64,000 nucleotides of DNA. Source: Roseomonas sp. Its GTDB lineage: Bacteria; Pseudomonadota; Alphaproteobacteria; Acetobacterales; Acetobacteraceae. The stretch's first letter is position 1. Each line of letters opens with the position of its first letter. A model generated the notes under the pieces. It was not told where the DNA came from and did no database searches. It saw only the letters and a list, made by a program, of their open reading frames with translations. Made by a program: the position numbers and the translations under genes. Shown in pieces: positions 29,299 to 39,513 of the stretch. Location of the stretch: positions 156,081-220,080 of the forward strand of contig JADCGA010000019.1 in assembly GCA_020249265.1 (NCBI GenBank), read 5' to 3'.

Positions 29299-30602
29299 TC
29301 GGCATTACCGAAGCCAGCATCGGCTTTCTGCTGCTGATCGCCTTCCTGTTTTTGGGCCTTCATGTGGCGGTGGCGATGTTCCTGATCGCGCTGCTGGGGG
29401 CGGCGCTATATCTTGGGCCGCCCTTGGTCGCCGCCTTTGGCACGCAGCTTTGGGGTGCCATGGAAGATTACGTGCTGCTTTCCATCCCGCTCTATATTCT
29501 GCTGGGTGAAATCCTTGTGCGGTCTGGTTCAACGGATCGGCTTTATCGGTCACTGGCAGATTGGCTGAATTTTCTGCCAGGCGGGCTGTTGCACACCAAT
29601 ATCGGTGCGTCTGCGGTGTTTTCCGCCGTATCCGGTTCTTCTGTTGCCACGGCTGCGACGATTTCAACCGTGGCGCTGCCATCCTTTCGCAAGCGGCGCT
29701 ATGATACGCGCCTGGTGTTGGGTTCTATCGCGGCTGGCGCATCGCTTGGCAATCTGATCCCGCCCGGGATTGCGCTGATTGTCTATGGCGCCATGACCAA
29801 TACATCGGTCGGGCAGCTTTATGCCGCCGCCGTGGTGCCGGGGATTGTGATGACAGTGCTGTTCATGGGCACCATCATCCTGATCGCACTCGTGAAGCCC
29901 GATCTGGTGCGGCAGAAGGAAGTCGCTGATCCATTGCGCGAAAGGCTGAAGCGCCTGGTGGATCTGCTGCCGCCTTTCGTGATTTTCGGCATCATCATGG
30001 GTTCCATCTATACCGGCTGGGCAACGGTGACGGAAAGCGCCGCACTCGCCGTTGTGGTGGCGCTGCCGATTGCGGCGTTTTATGGTCGGCTTTCCATTCG
30101 CATGCTGCATGATTGCTTCGTCGCAACCGCCAATCTGACGGCAATGAGCATGCTGATCCTGGCCGTTGCCTTCTATCTGAACTTCGTCATGGGGTTGCTT
30201 GGCGTCACACCCGCGCTTGGCGCTTTTGCCACCAGTATTGGCGCCAGCCCGCTGGAGTTGATTATCGCGCTCACGATCTTCTATTTGCTGCTGGGCATTT
30301 TCTTTGAAACCCTGCCCATGCTTGTGGGCACTGTGCCGGTGGTCTTCCCGGTGATTGTCGCGGCCGGCATTGATCCTGTCTGGTTCGGCGTTTTCATTGT
30401 ACTGATGTGCGAAATCTCATTGATCTCACCGCCTGTTGGCATGACGCTTTACGTCATTCAGGCGGTGCGCCGGGAAGGCACGATTGCCGAGGTTTTCCAG
30501 GGCACCGTGCCCTTCTTCATCGCCATGGTGGTGATGACGATGCTATTGATTGCCTTCCCGGAAATGGCGCTGTGGCTACCTAGGATCAGCTTCGGGCCAT
30601 AG
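29295..30602 (+). CDS. TRAP transporter large permease (DctM-like)
   Basis: SIAAGASLGNLIPPGIALIVYGAMTNTSVGQLYAAAVVPGI. Confidence 0.93.
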   Translation: MIGITEASIGFLLLIAFLFLGLHVAVAMFLIALLGAALYLGPPLVAAFGTQLWGAMEDYVLLSIPLYILLGEILVRSGSTDRLYRSLADWLNFLPGGLLHTNIGASAVFSAVSGSSVATAATISTVALPSFRKRRYDTRLVLGSIAAGASLGNLIPPGIALIVYGAMTNTSVGQLYAAAVVPGIVMTVLFMGTIILIALVKPDLVRQKEVADPLRERLKRLVDLLPPFVIFGIIMGSIYTGWATVTESAALAVVVALPIAAFYGRLSIRMLHDCFVATANLTAMSMLILAVAFYLNFVMGLLGVTPALGAFATSIGASPLELIIALTIFYLLLGIFFETLPMLVGTVPVVFPVIVAAGIDPVWFGVFIVLMCEISLISPPVGMTLYVIQAVRREGTIAEVFQGTVPFFIAMVVMTMLLIAFPEMALWLPRISFGP

Positions 30603-30683
30603 GGCTTGAAGCAGCCCCGCTGGAAATCGGCAGCGCATCCTGCCATGAAGCGCGCATGAAACGTCACGTGAAAACGCCGGCGC

Positions 30684-31340
30684 ATGCTGATCCTCGCCCT
30701 TGAAGGCGCGCTCGCGGAATGTTCCGCGGCGCTGTTGCGTGATGGTGCCGTGCTGGCCTTGGCCCTGCATGATGCGCCGCGCGGCCACCCCACTGCCCTT
30801 CCCAGCATGGCGCAGCAGGTATTGGCGCAAGCCGGCTTCACGCCTCAGGCGCTGGACGCCATCGCAGTCGGCATTGGGCCAGGCGGCTTCACGGGCCTGC
30901 GCACGGCCATTGCGCTGGCTGAAGGCTTGGCGCAGTCGCTCGGCAAGCCCCTGATTGCGGTAACAACGGGGGAGGCCTTGGCCGCGCAAGTACCGCGAGC
31001 CTTGCCAACGCAAGCGCTTTGGTCCGTGCTGGATCAACGCCAAGGCCGGGTGGTGTTGGAAGTCTTCCCGCCCATGGCCGCGGTGCCGGAAGCACCCGTA
31101 ATCCTGCCGCTGACCGAACTGCCCGATCCTGACGGACCTGTAGTGCTTGTGGGTAATGCGGCTGCGACCGTTCTAAAGCTGCTTCAGGCACGCGGGGTTA
31201 TGGCGGATGCTTATCCCAAAACCTTTCCCTTGGCCGAAGCGGTGGGGCGCGTGGCAGCGCAACGGATTGCGGGCAAGCTCCCCCCGCGCAGTGCCGCCCC
31301 GCTTTACGCCGAACCGCCTGCCACCACGAAGCCGGACTAG
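30684..31340 (+). CDS. tsaB: tRNA threonylcarbamoyladenosine biosynthesis protein TsaB
   Basis: [19 protein letters not shown]...[26 protein letters not shown]. Confidence 0.92.
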   Translation: MLILALEGALAECSAALLRDGAVLALALHDAPRGHPTALPSMAQQVLAQAGFTPQALDAIAVGIGPGGFTGLRTAIALAEGLAQSLGKPLIAVTTGEALAAQVPRALPTQALWSVLDQRQGRVVLEVFPPMAAVPEAPVILPLTELPDPDGPVVLVGNAAATVLKLLQARGVMADAYPKTFPLAEAVGRVAAQRIAGKLPPRSAAPLYAEPPATTKPD

Positions 31341-31459
31341 TGGTGCGATTTATGCCAACCTTTCCTGATCCAAAACTATCCCTACGCACCACTAGCCCTA
31401 TAGTTGGTGGGCCGATTGACGCCGCTGCCCTGAACCGACAGCCGCGACCGGACCACTGG
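31337..31459 (+). repeat. 123-bp CTAG-bounded double-palindrome element, copy 2
   Basis: ctagtggtgcg...cgcaccactag...ggtgggccgattgacgccgctg...cgaccggaccactgg; reverse-complement homologue of 10273-10395; contains the tsaB stop codon. Confidence 0.88.
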
Positions 31460-31464
31460 CGCCC

Positions 31465-31926
31465 ATGACAGCGCTGATCAAAGCCGTTGGCGCGGAGGCG
31501 GCGCCCCTGCTTGCGGAAATCCATGCCGAGGTCTTCACATCTGATGAGGCTTGGGGGCAGGACGCCATCGCCCTGATGCTCGGGCTGCCCGGACATTTCG
31601 GCCTGCTGGCCATCCATGAGGATCAGCCGCTTGGCTTTGCACTCGGCCGGGCGCAGGCGGGGGAGGCTGAAATCCTGACCATCGCGGTTCGGCCAAGGGC
31701 ATGGCGGCTGGGAATTGGGCGCCTTCTGTTGCGCGCGCTGATGACCGAGGCCGCGCGGCGTGGCGCGGCGGAACTCTTTCTTGAGGTTGCAGAATCGAAC
31801 ATGAATGCACACGCGCTCTACAGCTCTGCTGGTGCGCGGAAGGTTGGCCGCCGACCGCGTTATTATGCTGATGGTGCGGCTGCGCTCATCTTGCGGATCG
31901 ACCTTGCTGATACAGCACGAGTTTGA
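31465..31926 (+). CDS. rimI: GNAT acetyltransferase, RimI-like
   Basis: ILTIAVRPRAWRLGIGRLLLRALMTEAARRGAAELFLEVAESNMNAHALYSSAGARKVGRRPRYY; located after tsaB. Confidence 0.85.
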   Translation: MTALIKAVGAEAAPLLAEIHAEVFTSDEAWGQDAIALMLGLPGHFGLLAIHEDQPLGFALGRAQAGEAEILTIAVRPRAWRLGIGRLLLRALMTEAARRGAAELFLEVAESNMNAHALYSSAGARKVGRRPRYYADGAAALILRIDLADTARV

Positions 31927-31953
31927 GTCTCCCCCCCAAGAATCCAGGGAATA

Positions 31954-32199
31954 TCAACCGTGGCGGAGCAGAATAACGGAATCTCCATTTTCAAGATCAC
32001 TAATGCTGAGCACCTCATGCCCCTGTTCCTGAGCTGTCAGCGGTAGGTTGCGGCGCGGTTCAGCCCCACGCAGCCTGATCTCCAGAATCTGCCCGGATTT
32101 CATTTGGTCCAGTGCCAGACGCACAAGAACAAAAGTCATCGGGCAGCTTTCCGATGAAATATCAATGTGGTGATCCGGGTTTGGGAGAGTGGCGTACAT
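31954..32199 (-). CDS. TusA/SirA-like sulfurtransferase-family protein
   Basis: HIDISSESCPMTFVLVRLALDQMKSGQILEIRLRGAEP; TusA-like length and pattern. Confidence 0.75.
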   Translation of the reverse strand: MYATLPNPDHHIDISSESCPMTFVLVRLALDQMKSGQILEIRLRGAEPRRNLPLTAQEQGHEVLSISDLENGDSVILLRHG

Positions 32200-32336
32200 G
32201 GCAATGGCTGCAGCCTAAATCGCAGGTTCTTCTTTTGGGACATGCCAGCCTATCCGACACCCCAGAATGAATGGCTAAGGAACCTCTGATTTAACCTGCC
32301 CCCCTGGGCCTGTCACTGATCTTCTGATTCTGTCGC

Positions 32337-32650
32337 GCATTGGCCATTCAAGTGTTGAGCGTGTCCCCTATGCGGCATGTGAGCTTCCAGGTTGCCCAGA
32401 AAACCGGGAACGCCGGCAACATGCAGGATGCCGCCCAGGGTCTGGCCCCATGTCTCGAAGCTGCCGAGGCTTCGCGCGGCGGTCCCTTCCACTGCTTACC
32501 CAGTCTTGGTAGAGGATCAGGCAGGCCGCCACAAGCCGTGCGCGATTGGCGCGCACCCAGATCATCAGGTCAGGCTGGCGAAAGCCCTCACGCCGCCAGG
32601 GCTGGTCGCTGGGCGCGTCGAGCCGAATGCGCAGGATCAGGCGTAGCATG
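32337..32650 (-). pseudogene. Frameshifted remnant of a mobile-element primase/helicase-like protein C-terminus
   Basis: IRLDAPSDQPWRREGFRQPDLMIWVRANRARLVAACLILYQDW, then another frame SLGSFETWGQTLGGILHVAGVPGFLGNLEAHMP. Family recalled from pattern only. Confidence 0.5.
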
Positions 32651-32756
32651 GCGGAGCCCGTTCAGGCGCAGAATGGACCCTTGTTGACAGCCCCCCAACC
32701 CATTGCGACCGTGCACCAAATAAGCACCGTAGCCGAAGCAGCCACAAGATGGAACT

Positions 32757-33011
32757 TTCTGCACGCGCGCAGCCGTCAATCAGTTTCGGCTGATGCTGCA
32801 TACCGGCGCTTACTGGTTGTTGTGGTTGTTGCGCAGCCTGATGCCGAAGCGATCCTCCTGGTATCTTGCTCAATTCGATGGGTTGCGATTGCGCCTGGTG
32901 AAGATTGCAACGCCGGTGGTCAGCAGGCAAAGCCGCATCCTGCTGCATATGCCAAGCGCTTGTCCCGATCGGTCTATGCTGCGCATGGCGCTTGAGCGTC
33001 TGCCCTCTTGA
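32757..33011 (+). mobile_element. IS1380-family transposase C-terminal remnant
   Basis: AAVNQFRLMLHTGAYWLLWLLRSLMPKRSSWYLAQFDGLRLRLVKIATPVV, characteristic C-terminal region; N-terminal part absent. Confidence 0.7.
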
Positions 33012-33524
33012 CATACGGGGCGGATGCCCCAGCGCAAATCCCAGAAGCCTCAACCGACAAACCCCGCGATACGCAAGACAAAACCAGAACAGGGGGCCGG
33101 GAGAGGAGCCGTGTCAGCAATTTGGCTCAGCAGAGGAGGGAGGAGCAGAATCAACCAGGCGCAGGGGGACACGAATAATGCGCACTACCTTTGAAAGACT
33201 ACACGTTATTGGTGAACATACGGTCCGGAAGACCGCGCGCTCTTCGGTCACACGCGTAAAGGGAGAATCGCCGCTTTCATAAGATGTTATGAATTGCCGC
33301 ATTCTTCGGCATGCGGAAAACAGGATTCATTGAAGAATTTTCATACTTGCCTTCAAGGCTCCTTCACCAAGGCCAAATATGATGCACCTGTCATCCTCCT
33401 GGTTCCGAGGCAGGCAGGTGCGTAGTGATCCCAGTTTGCTGGTGATTGCGCGTTTTCGCATCGGTGCGCGCCCTTGGAACGAGAGTATGGCTTTTGGAAA
33501 CGCGACGGGGACCAGGAGACCCAA

Positions 33525-35324
33525 ATGTTACGAATTCGGCCAATGGCCATTGTCATGAGCCTTGCGCTTGCCGCTGCATCGGGCCTTGCGCTGCTGTCCT
33601 TCCTGATGATGCAGGATGCCTTCAGCGATGCGCGCCGCGCCTATCAGAACCAGCATTTGTCCTATCGCCTGGCCGATGAATTGCGCCAGAGCTCGGACGA
33701 TATCACGCGCAATGCGCGTACCTATGTGGTGACGGGCGATCCGAAATGGGAAGAACAATTCCTGTCGGTGATCGGGATTCGCAATGGTGAAAAGCCGCGC
33801 CCGGTGGATTATCACCGAATCTACTGGGATTTCGTGGCGGCCACTGGCCGCGCGCCGCGCCCGGATGGCGCGCGTATCCCGCTGCAACAGATGATGCGTG
33901 AAGCCGGTTTCTCGGAAGCGGAATTCGCACTTCTGCGTCAGGCGCAGCAGAATTCCGATGCGCTGATCCAGCTTGAAACGGTTGCGATCAACGCCGCCAA
34001 GGGGATTTTCGCTGACGCCGAGGGCAAGTTCACCGTCCGCCGCGCACCCGATTTCGCCATGGCGCGTGATTTGATGCATGGCGCGGATTACCACCGCTTC
34101 AAGGCAGATATTATGGGTCCGATTGACCAATTCTATGTCGCCCTTGAAGAACGCCTGGCCTCCAACATTCGTGCTGCCGAAGATCGGGTTGCCTATTGGC
34201 GTGCCCTCCTTGGTATTGCGGTGGCGATGATTCTCGCGGTTTCCGCTGCTGCCGCCTGGTTGCTGGTGCTGCGCATCTCAAAGCCGCTCGATGAGCTTTC
34301 CGGTTCCATGGACAAGCTTACGAAGGGTGATCTTGGCGTTGACATTCCGCATGCCAGCCGCGTGGATGAAATCGGCGACATGAGCCGCTCCACCACCATC
34401 TTCCGCGATGGCCTGGTGGAAACGGCGAAGCTGCGTGAGGCGGAAGCCAAGCGTGGTGCGGAATTGGGATCCGCACGCCGAGCCGCCATTCAGGAAATCG
34501 CCAATGACCTGGATAAGGCGATTGGTCAATCCGTTACGGCGCTGTCTGACAATTCGGCCAAGCTGGTGGTGGAAGGTGGCAAGGTTGCCAGCACTACGGA
34601 TACCGCGCTTACTCAGGCCCGCACTGCGGCGCATGAAGGCACGGAAGCCAATAACGGCATCCAGAGCGTCTCTGCCGCGGCGGAACAGCTGACTGTTGCA
34701 ATCTCTGAAGTCTCGGCACGGGTGAATGCGGTCGCGCAAACCGCCCGTAGCGCGGCGGATGAGGCGGATCGCGTCACCTCCCTGATTGATGGGCTGAATG
34801 CGGCATCGGTCAGGATCAATGACGTGACCGGGCTGATTGGGTCCATTGCGGCGCAGACCAATCTTCTGGCGCTGAATGCGACCATCGAATCGGCGCGCGC
34901 GGGTGAAGCCGGCAAGGGCTTTGCTGTGGTGGCATCAGAAGTGAAGAACCTGGCCGCGCAATCGGCCAAGGCGACCGAGGGGATTCAGGGCGAAATCAGC
35001 GCCATGCAATCCATCATTTCGGATGTGGTTGAGGTGATCCGCGAAATCGTGGGCCGCATCAGCCAGCTCAATAACGAAAACGGCGCCATTGCCGCGGCGG
35101 TGGAAGAACAATCCGCCACCACGGCGGAAATCGCCTCAAGCCTGCGTTCGGCCGCTTCTTCGGTGGGTTCGCTGGAAGGCTCGATCGGGCGCGTTTCCAC
35201 CATGACCGAGGATACCGGTAAGGCGATTGGCACCATCAACAACGCCACCAAGTCACTTGCTGAGGAGGCGGTGCAGTTGCGCGGCGCCACGCAATCGCTG
35301 ATCCAGCGCTTGCAAGCAGCCTGA
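33525..35324 (+). CDS. methyl-accepting chemotaxis protein
   Basis: Two TM segments, HAMP region, and signalling hairpin [50 protein letters not shown] caggaga. Confidence 0.96.
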   Translation: MLRIRPMAIVMSLALAAASGLALLSFLMMQDAFSDARRAYQNQHLSYRLADELRQSSDDITRNARTYVVTGDPKWEEQFLSVIGIRNGEKPRPVDYHRIYWDFVAATGRAPRPDGARIPLQQMMREAGFSEAEFALLRQAQQNSDALIQLETVAINAAKGIFADAEGKFTVRRAPDFAMARDLMHGADYHRFKADIMGPIDQFYVALEERLASNIRAAEDRVAYWRALLGIAVAMILAVSAAAAWLLVLRISKPLDELSGSMDKLTKGDLGVDIPHASRVDEIGDMSRSTTIFRDGLVETAKLREAEAKRGAELGSARRAAIQEIANDLDKAIGQSVTALSDNSAKLVVEGGKVASTTDTALTQARTAAHEGTEANNGIQSVSAAAEQLTVAISEVSARVNAVAQTARSAADEADRVTSLIDGLNAASVRINDVTGLIGSIAAQTNLLALNATIESARAGEAGKGFAVVASEVKNLAAQSAKATEGIQGEISAMQSIISDVVEVIREIVGRISQLNNENGAIAAAVEEQSATTAEIASSLRSAASSVGSLEGSIGRVSTMTEDTGKAIGTINNATKSLAEEAVQLRGATQSLIQRLQAA

Positions 35325-35337
35325 TTGGCGACATCAA

Positions 35338-35373
35338 AAAAAGCGCGGTCCGAGCTTTCGGGCCGCGTTTTTT
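35338..35373 (+). terminator. Rho-independent terminator after MCP gene
   Basis: gcgcggtccgagctttcgggccgcgtttttt hairpin plus T-run. Confidence 0.8.
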
Positions 35374-35379
35374 ATGGCA

Positions 35380-36216
35380 TCAAACCGTGGAAATATCCGG
35401 CGCGTCGGGGTTCTTCATTCCAACAATATGGTAGCCGCTATCCACATGATGCACTTCGCCCGTGACGCCGGCGGAAAGATCGGACAGCAAATACAAGCCC
35501 GCACCGCCCACTTCCTCAATCGTTACATTGCGCCGGAGCGGTGAATTATACTGGTTCCATTTCAGGATATAGCGAAAATCGCCAATGCCACTCGCGGCCA
35601 GGGTCTTGATGGGGCCGGCGCTGATGGCATTCACGCGAATGCCCGCTTCACCCAAATCGGTCGCCATATAGCGCACGCTGGCTTCCAAGGCAGCCTTGGC
35701 CACACCCATCACATTATAGTGCGGTATCACGCGTTCGGCGCCCAGGTAGGAAAGCGTCAGCTGCGACCCGCCTGGCTTCATCAGCGCGGCGGCACGGCGG
35801 CCTACGGCTACGAAGGAATAGCAGGAAATATCCATCGCCTGCAGAAAGGCATCGCGGGGCGTGTCCAGATAGCGCCCGCGCAGATACTGCTTATCGGCAA
35901 AGCCAATGGCATGCACCAGATAGTCCAGCTTGCCCCAGGCCTTTTCCACTGCGGCAAAGGCGGTATCCATATCGGCATCATCGGCCACATCGCAGGGCAC
36001 CACCAGGCTTGAGCCCAGGCTTTCAGCCAAGGGGCGCACGCGCTTTTCAAGCGCCTCCCCCTGATAGGTGAAGGCAACCTCGCCTCCCTGGGCGGCGATT
36101 GCCTGCGCAATGCCCCAGGCGATGGAACGGTCATTCGCGACGCCCATGATCAGGCCGCGCTTGCCGGCCATCAGGGTGCCCTTGGGGATGCTGGGGGCTG
36201 GATCGGCGTCGTTCAT
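35380..36216 (-). CDS. fabI: enoyl-ACP reductase (NADH)
   Basis: MAGKRGLIMGVANDRSIAWGIAQAIAAQGGEVAFTYQGEALEKRVRPLAE...SYLGAERVIPHYNVMGVAKAALEASVRYMA. Confidence 0.95.
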   Translation of the reverse strand: MNDADPAPSIPKGTLMAGKRGLIMGVANDRSIAWGIAQAIAAQGGEVAFTYQGEALEKRVRPLAESLGSSLVVPCDVADDADMDTAFAAVEKAWGKLDYLVHAIGFADKQYLRGRYLDTPRDAFLQAMDISCYSFVAVGRRAAALMKPGGSQLTLSYLGAERVIPHYNVMGVAKAALEASVRYMATDLGEAGIRVNAISAGPIKTLAASGIGDFRYILKWNQYNSPLRRNVTIEEVGGAGLYLLSDLSAGVTGEVHHVDSGYHIVGMKNPDAPDISTV

Positions 36217-36335
36217 CGGGTGCGGGACCATGCGGCTGATATCGTTGACGTGCCTCTGCCATGCCCCCGCATGCCGGGCAAGGGCCTTGTCCTTTCGCAA
36301 AGCGACCCGATACAGGGCATGACAAGGAGAACCCC

Positions 36336-36932
36336 ATGGACGGCAATGTGACCACCACCGAAGACCCCTTCGCCCTGTTTCAGGATTGGATGGCGGAAGC
36401 CACCAAGGGGGAGATCAATGACCCCAATGCGGTTTGCCTCGCCACCGCCACGCCGGATGGCCGGCCCTCAGCGCGCATGGTGCTGCTGAAGGGCGTGGAT
36501 GCGCGGGGCTTTGTTTTCTACACCAATCTGGATAGCCGCAAGGGCGGTGAATTGGCCGCCAATCCTTTTGCTGCGCTCTGCTTTCACTGGAAAACCCTGC
36601 AACGCAGTATTCGTGTGGAAGGGCAGGTGGAAGCGGTGACCGATGCCGAGGCGGATGCCTATTACGCATCCCGTGCGCGGACGTCGCGGCTCGGGGCCTG
36701 GGCGTCCAAGCAATCTCGCCCGCTGGAAAGCCGCTTCGCTTTGGAAAAGGCGGTGGCCGAATATGGGCTGAAATATGCGGTGGGCGAGATCCCGCGCCCG
36801 CCCTTCTGGTCCGGATTTCGCGTGCTGCCGGCGCGGATTGAATTCTGGCGTGACATGCCCTTCCGGCTCCATGAACGCCGCGTCTTTCACCGTGACGGCG
36901 CGGCTTGGCGGCTTGAGGCGCTTTATCCGTGA
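36336..36932 (+). CDS. pdxH: pyridoxamine 5'-phosphate oxidase
   Basis: [68 protein letters not shown]. Confidence 0.95.
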   Translation: MDGNVTTTEDPFALFQDWMAEATKGEINDPNAVCLATATPDGRPSARMVLLKGVDARGFVFYTNLDSRKGGELAANPFAALCFHWKTLQRSIRVEGQVEAVTDAEADAYYASRARTSRLGAWASKQSRPLESRFALEKAVAEYGLKYAVGEIPRPPFWSGFRVLPARIEFWRDMPFRLHERRVFHRDGAAWRLEALYP

Positions 36933-38410
36933 AGCAGCCGGGCCGCATTCCCCCCGCCCAGGCGGAGGTTGCGGCCTTCCTTGCCGGTTTGGCCGGCGCC
37001 GCGCCGATTGAGACCCACATCTCGGCGGTTTTCGTGGGGCGGGATACTGCCTGGAAGATGAAGAAAGCGGTCGCGCTGGGGTTTCTGGATTTCAGCACCT
37101 TGGAAGCGCGGGCACATTTCTGCCAGCGGGAATTGGAACTGAACCAGCCTGCCGCCCCGGGCATTTACCGCGATGTAGTGGCGATCACCCGCGCCCTGGA
37201 TGGAAGCCTACAGCAAGGCGGCGCTGGCGCGGTGGTGGAATGGGTGCTCCGCATGGCGCCGATCCCGGCTGGGGATTTCCTGGATGCGGTGGCGGCGCGT
37301 GGCGCGCTGACGCCAGAACTTCTGGATGGCTTGGGCGATTTGCTTTTCGCATTGCATCAAGCGGCGCCGCGCGTGATGGGGCTGGATGCCCCAGCGGCCA
37401 TGGTGGAAGTGCTTTCCGGCAATCTGCGCGCGGCCCGCGCGGCGGGTCTGCCAGAAGCCGCCATCGCCCCGCTTGCCGCGCAGTTTCAGGCAGCACTTGT
37501 GCGGAGCGCCCCCCTGCTGGCCGCCCGCGCGGCGGAAGGGCGCATCCGCCGCTGCCATGGCGATCTCCATTTGGGAAATCTCTGTCTGTGGCAGGGCAAG
37601 CCCACGCCCTTTGACGCGCTGGAATTCGATGAGGCTTTGGCGCGGATTGATACCGGCTATGATTTGGCCTTTCTGCTGATGGATCTGGACCAACAGGCGG
37701 GGCGCGCTGCGGCGAACCGTGTGCTCAACCGCTATTTGGCGCGCTCAGGCGATTACGGCGTGCTAGGCCTTTTGCCTCTGTGGCTTGGCCTGCGCGCCCT
37801 GGTGCGTGCGCATGTTGCTGCAGCGCGCGGGCGGGATGGGGGGGCGCTGCTCCGCGCCGCCGCTGCCTATCTGGCGCCGCCGCCGCCACGCCTGATCGCG
37901 GTCGGCGGGTTGCAAGGCACGGGCAAATCCACCCTGGCGCGCGGCCTGGCCCCCGCGCTTGGCCCCGCCCCGGGCGCCTTGCTGCTGCGATCTGATGAAC
38001 TCCGCAAGCGTCGCTTTAGCCTGGCGCCGGAAGAGCCTCTGCCGCCCGAGGCCTACACCGAGGCCGTAAGCATCGCCACACATGAAGAATTATTCATGAT
38101 TGCGGAAGCTACGCTGCGCCAGGGCCATGCGGTGGCGCTGGATGCGATGTTTTTGGACGAGCATTATCGGCTGAAGGCTGCCGAGATTGCTGCGCGCGTC
38201 GGCGTGCCATTTCAGGGCTTTTGGCTTGAAGCACCAATGGAAATCTTGAAATCCCGCATCCTCGCGCGGCGCGGCGATGCCTCTGACGCGACCATTGCTG
38301 TGCTGGAACGCGCGGCGCAAGCCGACCCCGGCCCGATTGATTGGGCGCGGCTGGATGCGGCGGGTGGTGTGCTTGCGGCGGCGCGCAAGGCCCTTGGCGT
38401 GGCGGGCTGA
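36929..38410 (+). CDS. Bifunctional aminoglycoside-phosphotransferase-like / AAA ATPase protein
   Basis: N-terminal APH-like [13 protein letters not shown]-terminal P-loop [19 protein letters not shown]; overlaps pdxH by 4 bp. Confidence 0.87.
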   Translation: MKQPGRIPPAQAEVAAFLAGLAGAAPIETHISAVFVGRDTAWKMKKAVALGFLDFSTLEARAHFCQRELELNQPAAPGIYRDVVAITRALDGSLQQGGAGAVVEWVLRMAPIPAGDFLDAVAARGALTPELLDGLGDLLFALHQAAPRVMGLDAPAAMVEVLSGNLRAARAAGLPEAAIAPLAAQFQAALVRSAPLLAARAAEGRIRRCHGDLHLGNLCLWQGKPTPFDALEFDEALARIDTGYDLAFLLMDLDQQAGRAAANRVLNRYLARSGDYGVLGLLPLWLGLRALVRAHVAAARGRDGGALLRAAAAYLAPPPPRLIAVGGLQGTGKSTLARGLAPALGPAPGALLLRSDELRKRRFSLAPEEPLPPEAYTEAVSIATHEELFMIAEATLRQGHAVALDAMFLDEHYRLKAAEIAARVGVPFQGFWLEAPMEILKSRILARRGDASDATIAVLERAAQADPGPIDWARLDAAGGVLAAARKALGVAG

Positions 38411-38480
38411 AATATGCGCTAATCCGACCCATATCTGGGATGTCGTAAAGAAGATCAAAACAACTAGAGGAGGCTTGGCC

Positions 38481-39359
38481 ATGGCCTATCGCCGTCTATT
38501 GTTGCCGCTGACTGGCACCGCTGCGGGTGAATCCGCACTCGGCACCGCGCTGATCGCCGCCCGCATCTGGGGTGCCCATGTGCATTGCCTGCATGTGCGC
38601 GTGGATGCGCGCGATGTCGCGCCGCTTGCTGGGGAAGGGCTTTCCGGCGCGATGATCGAGGAAATGATGGCCGCCACCGAACGCGAAAGCGGCGAACGCG
38701 CCGACCGTGTTAAGTCCCTGTTCCAGAAATTCACCGCCAATCTGGGCGATGTGACGCTGGCCGATAACCCCGATACCGCCGCGAAAACCGAAGGCCCCAC
38801 GCTGTCCTTCGAATCCATGGTGGGGCGTGAGGAAGATATCGTCGCGCAGCAATCGCGCCTTTATGACCTGGCCGTGGTACCGCACCCGGAAGCGGGTGAG
38901 GATGTCTCCAGCAGCGATGCCTTGCACGCCATCCTGTTCGATTCCGGGCGGCCCGTGCTGATTGCACCGCGCACGCCGCCGGCCGTGATCGGCACGCGGA
39001 TATGCGTGGCCTGGAATGGCACGGCGGAAAGCGCGGCAGCGGTCGCGGCAGCTTTGCCCTGGCTGCATCACGCCAAGGCGGTGCAAATTCTCTATGCCGA
39101 TGAATATCAACGGCGCGGGCCGAAGGCGGAAGGCATTCAGGCCTATCTCCGCTGGCATGGCATTGCCGCAGAATTGATGCCCTTCAAGCCGCAAACCCGC
39201 GATGTGGGCGCCGGGCTTTTGGGCGCAGTGCGTGATTTTGGCGCCGATATGCTTTCCATGGGCGCCTATAGCCATTCGCGCCTGCGGCAATTGATTCTGG
39301 GCGGTGTGACGCGCCATGTCCTGGAGAATGCGGAAATTCCCGTGCTGATGTGCAGGTGA
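38481..39359 (+). CDS. universal stress protein (UspA family)
   Basis: MAYRRLLLPLTGTAAGESALGTALIAARIWGAHVHCLHV...DMLSMGAYSHSRLRQLILGGVTRHVLENAEIPVLM. Confidence 0.9.
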   Translation: MAYRRLLLPLTGTAAGESALGTALIAARIWGAHVHCLHVRVDARDVAPLAGEGLSGAMIEEMMAATERESGERADRVKSLFQKFTANLGDVTLADNPDTAAKTEGPTLSFESMVGREEDIVAQQSRLYDLAVVPHPEAGEDVSSSDALHAILFDSGRPVLIAPRTPPAVIGTRICVAWNGTAESAAAVAAALPWLHHAKAVQILYADEYQRRGPKAEGIQAYLRWHGIAAELMPFKPQTRDVGAGLLGAVRDFGADMLSMGAYSHSRLRQLILGGVTRHVLENAEIPVLMCR

Positions 39360-39416
39360 GCATTTTCAAGCCAAGTGGAATCACTTGGCGACTCGGAAAA
39401 TGCGACCAAACAAAGG
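39358..39416 (+). repeat. Palindromic intergenic repeat P1, copy 3
   Basis: gagcattttcaagccaagtggaatcacttggcgactcggaaaatgcgaccaaacaaa; abuts and overlaps the uspA-like stop codon. Confidence 0.85.
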
Positions 39417-39513
39417 TTCGGCGCATATCAGTCTTGCGCGGGCGGTATGGCGCCGCCCGCAGTCTGCCCCCATATAGTGTGGCAAGGCCACAAGCGGCCA
39501 TTCGGAAAAAGCC

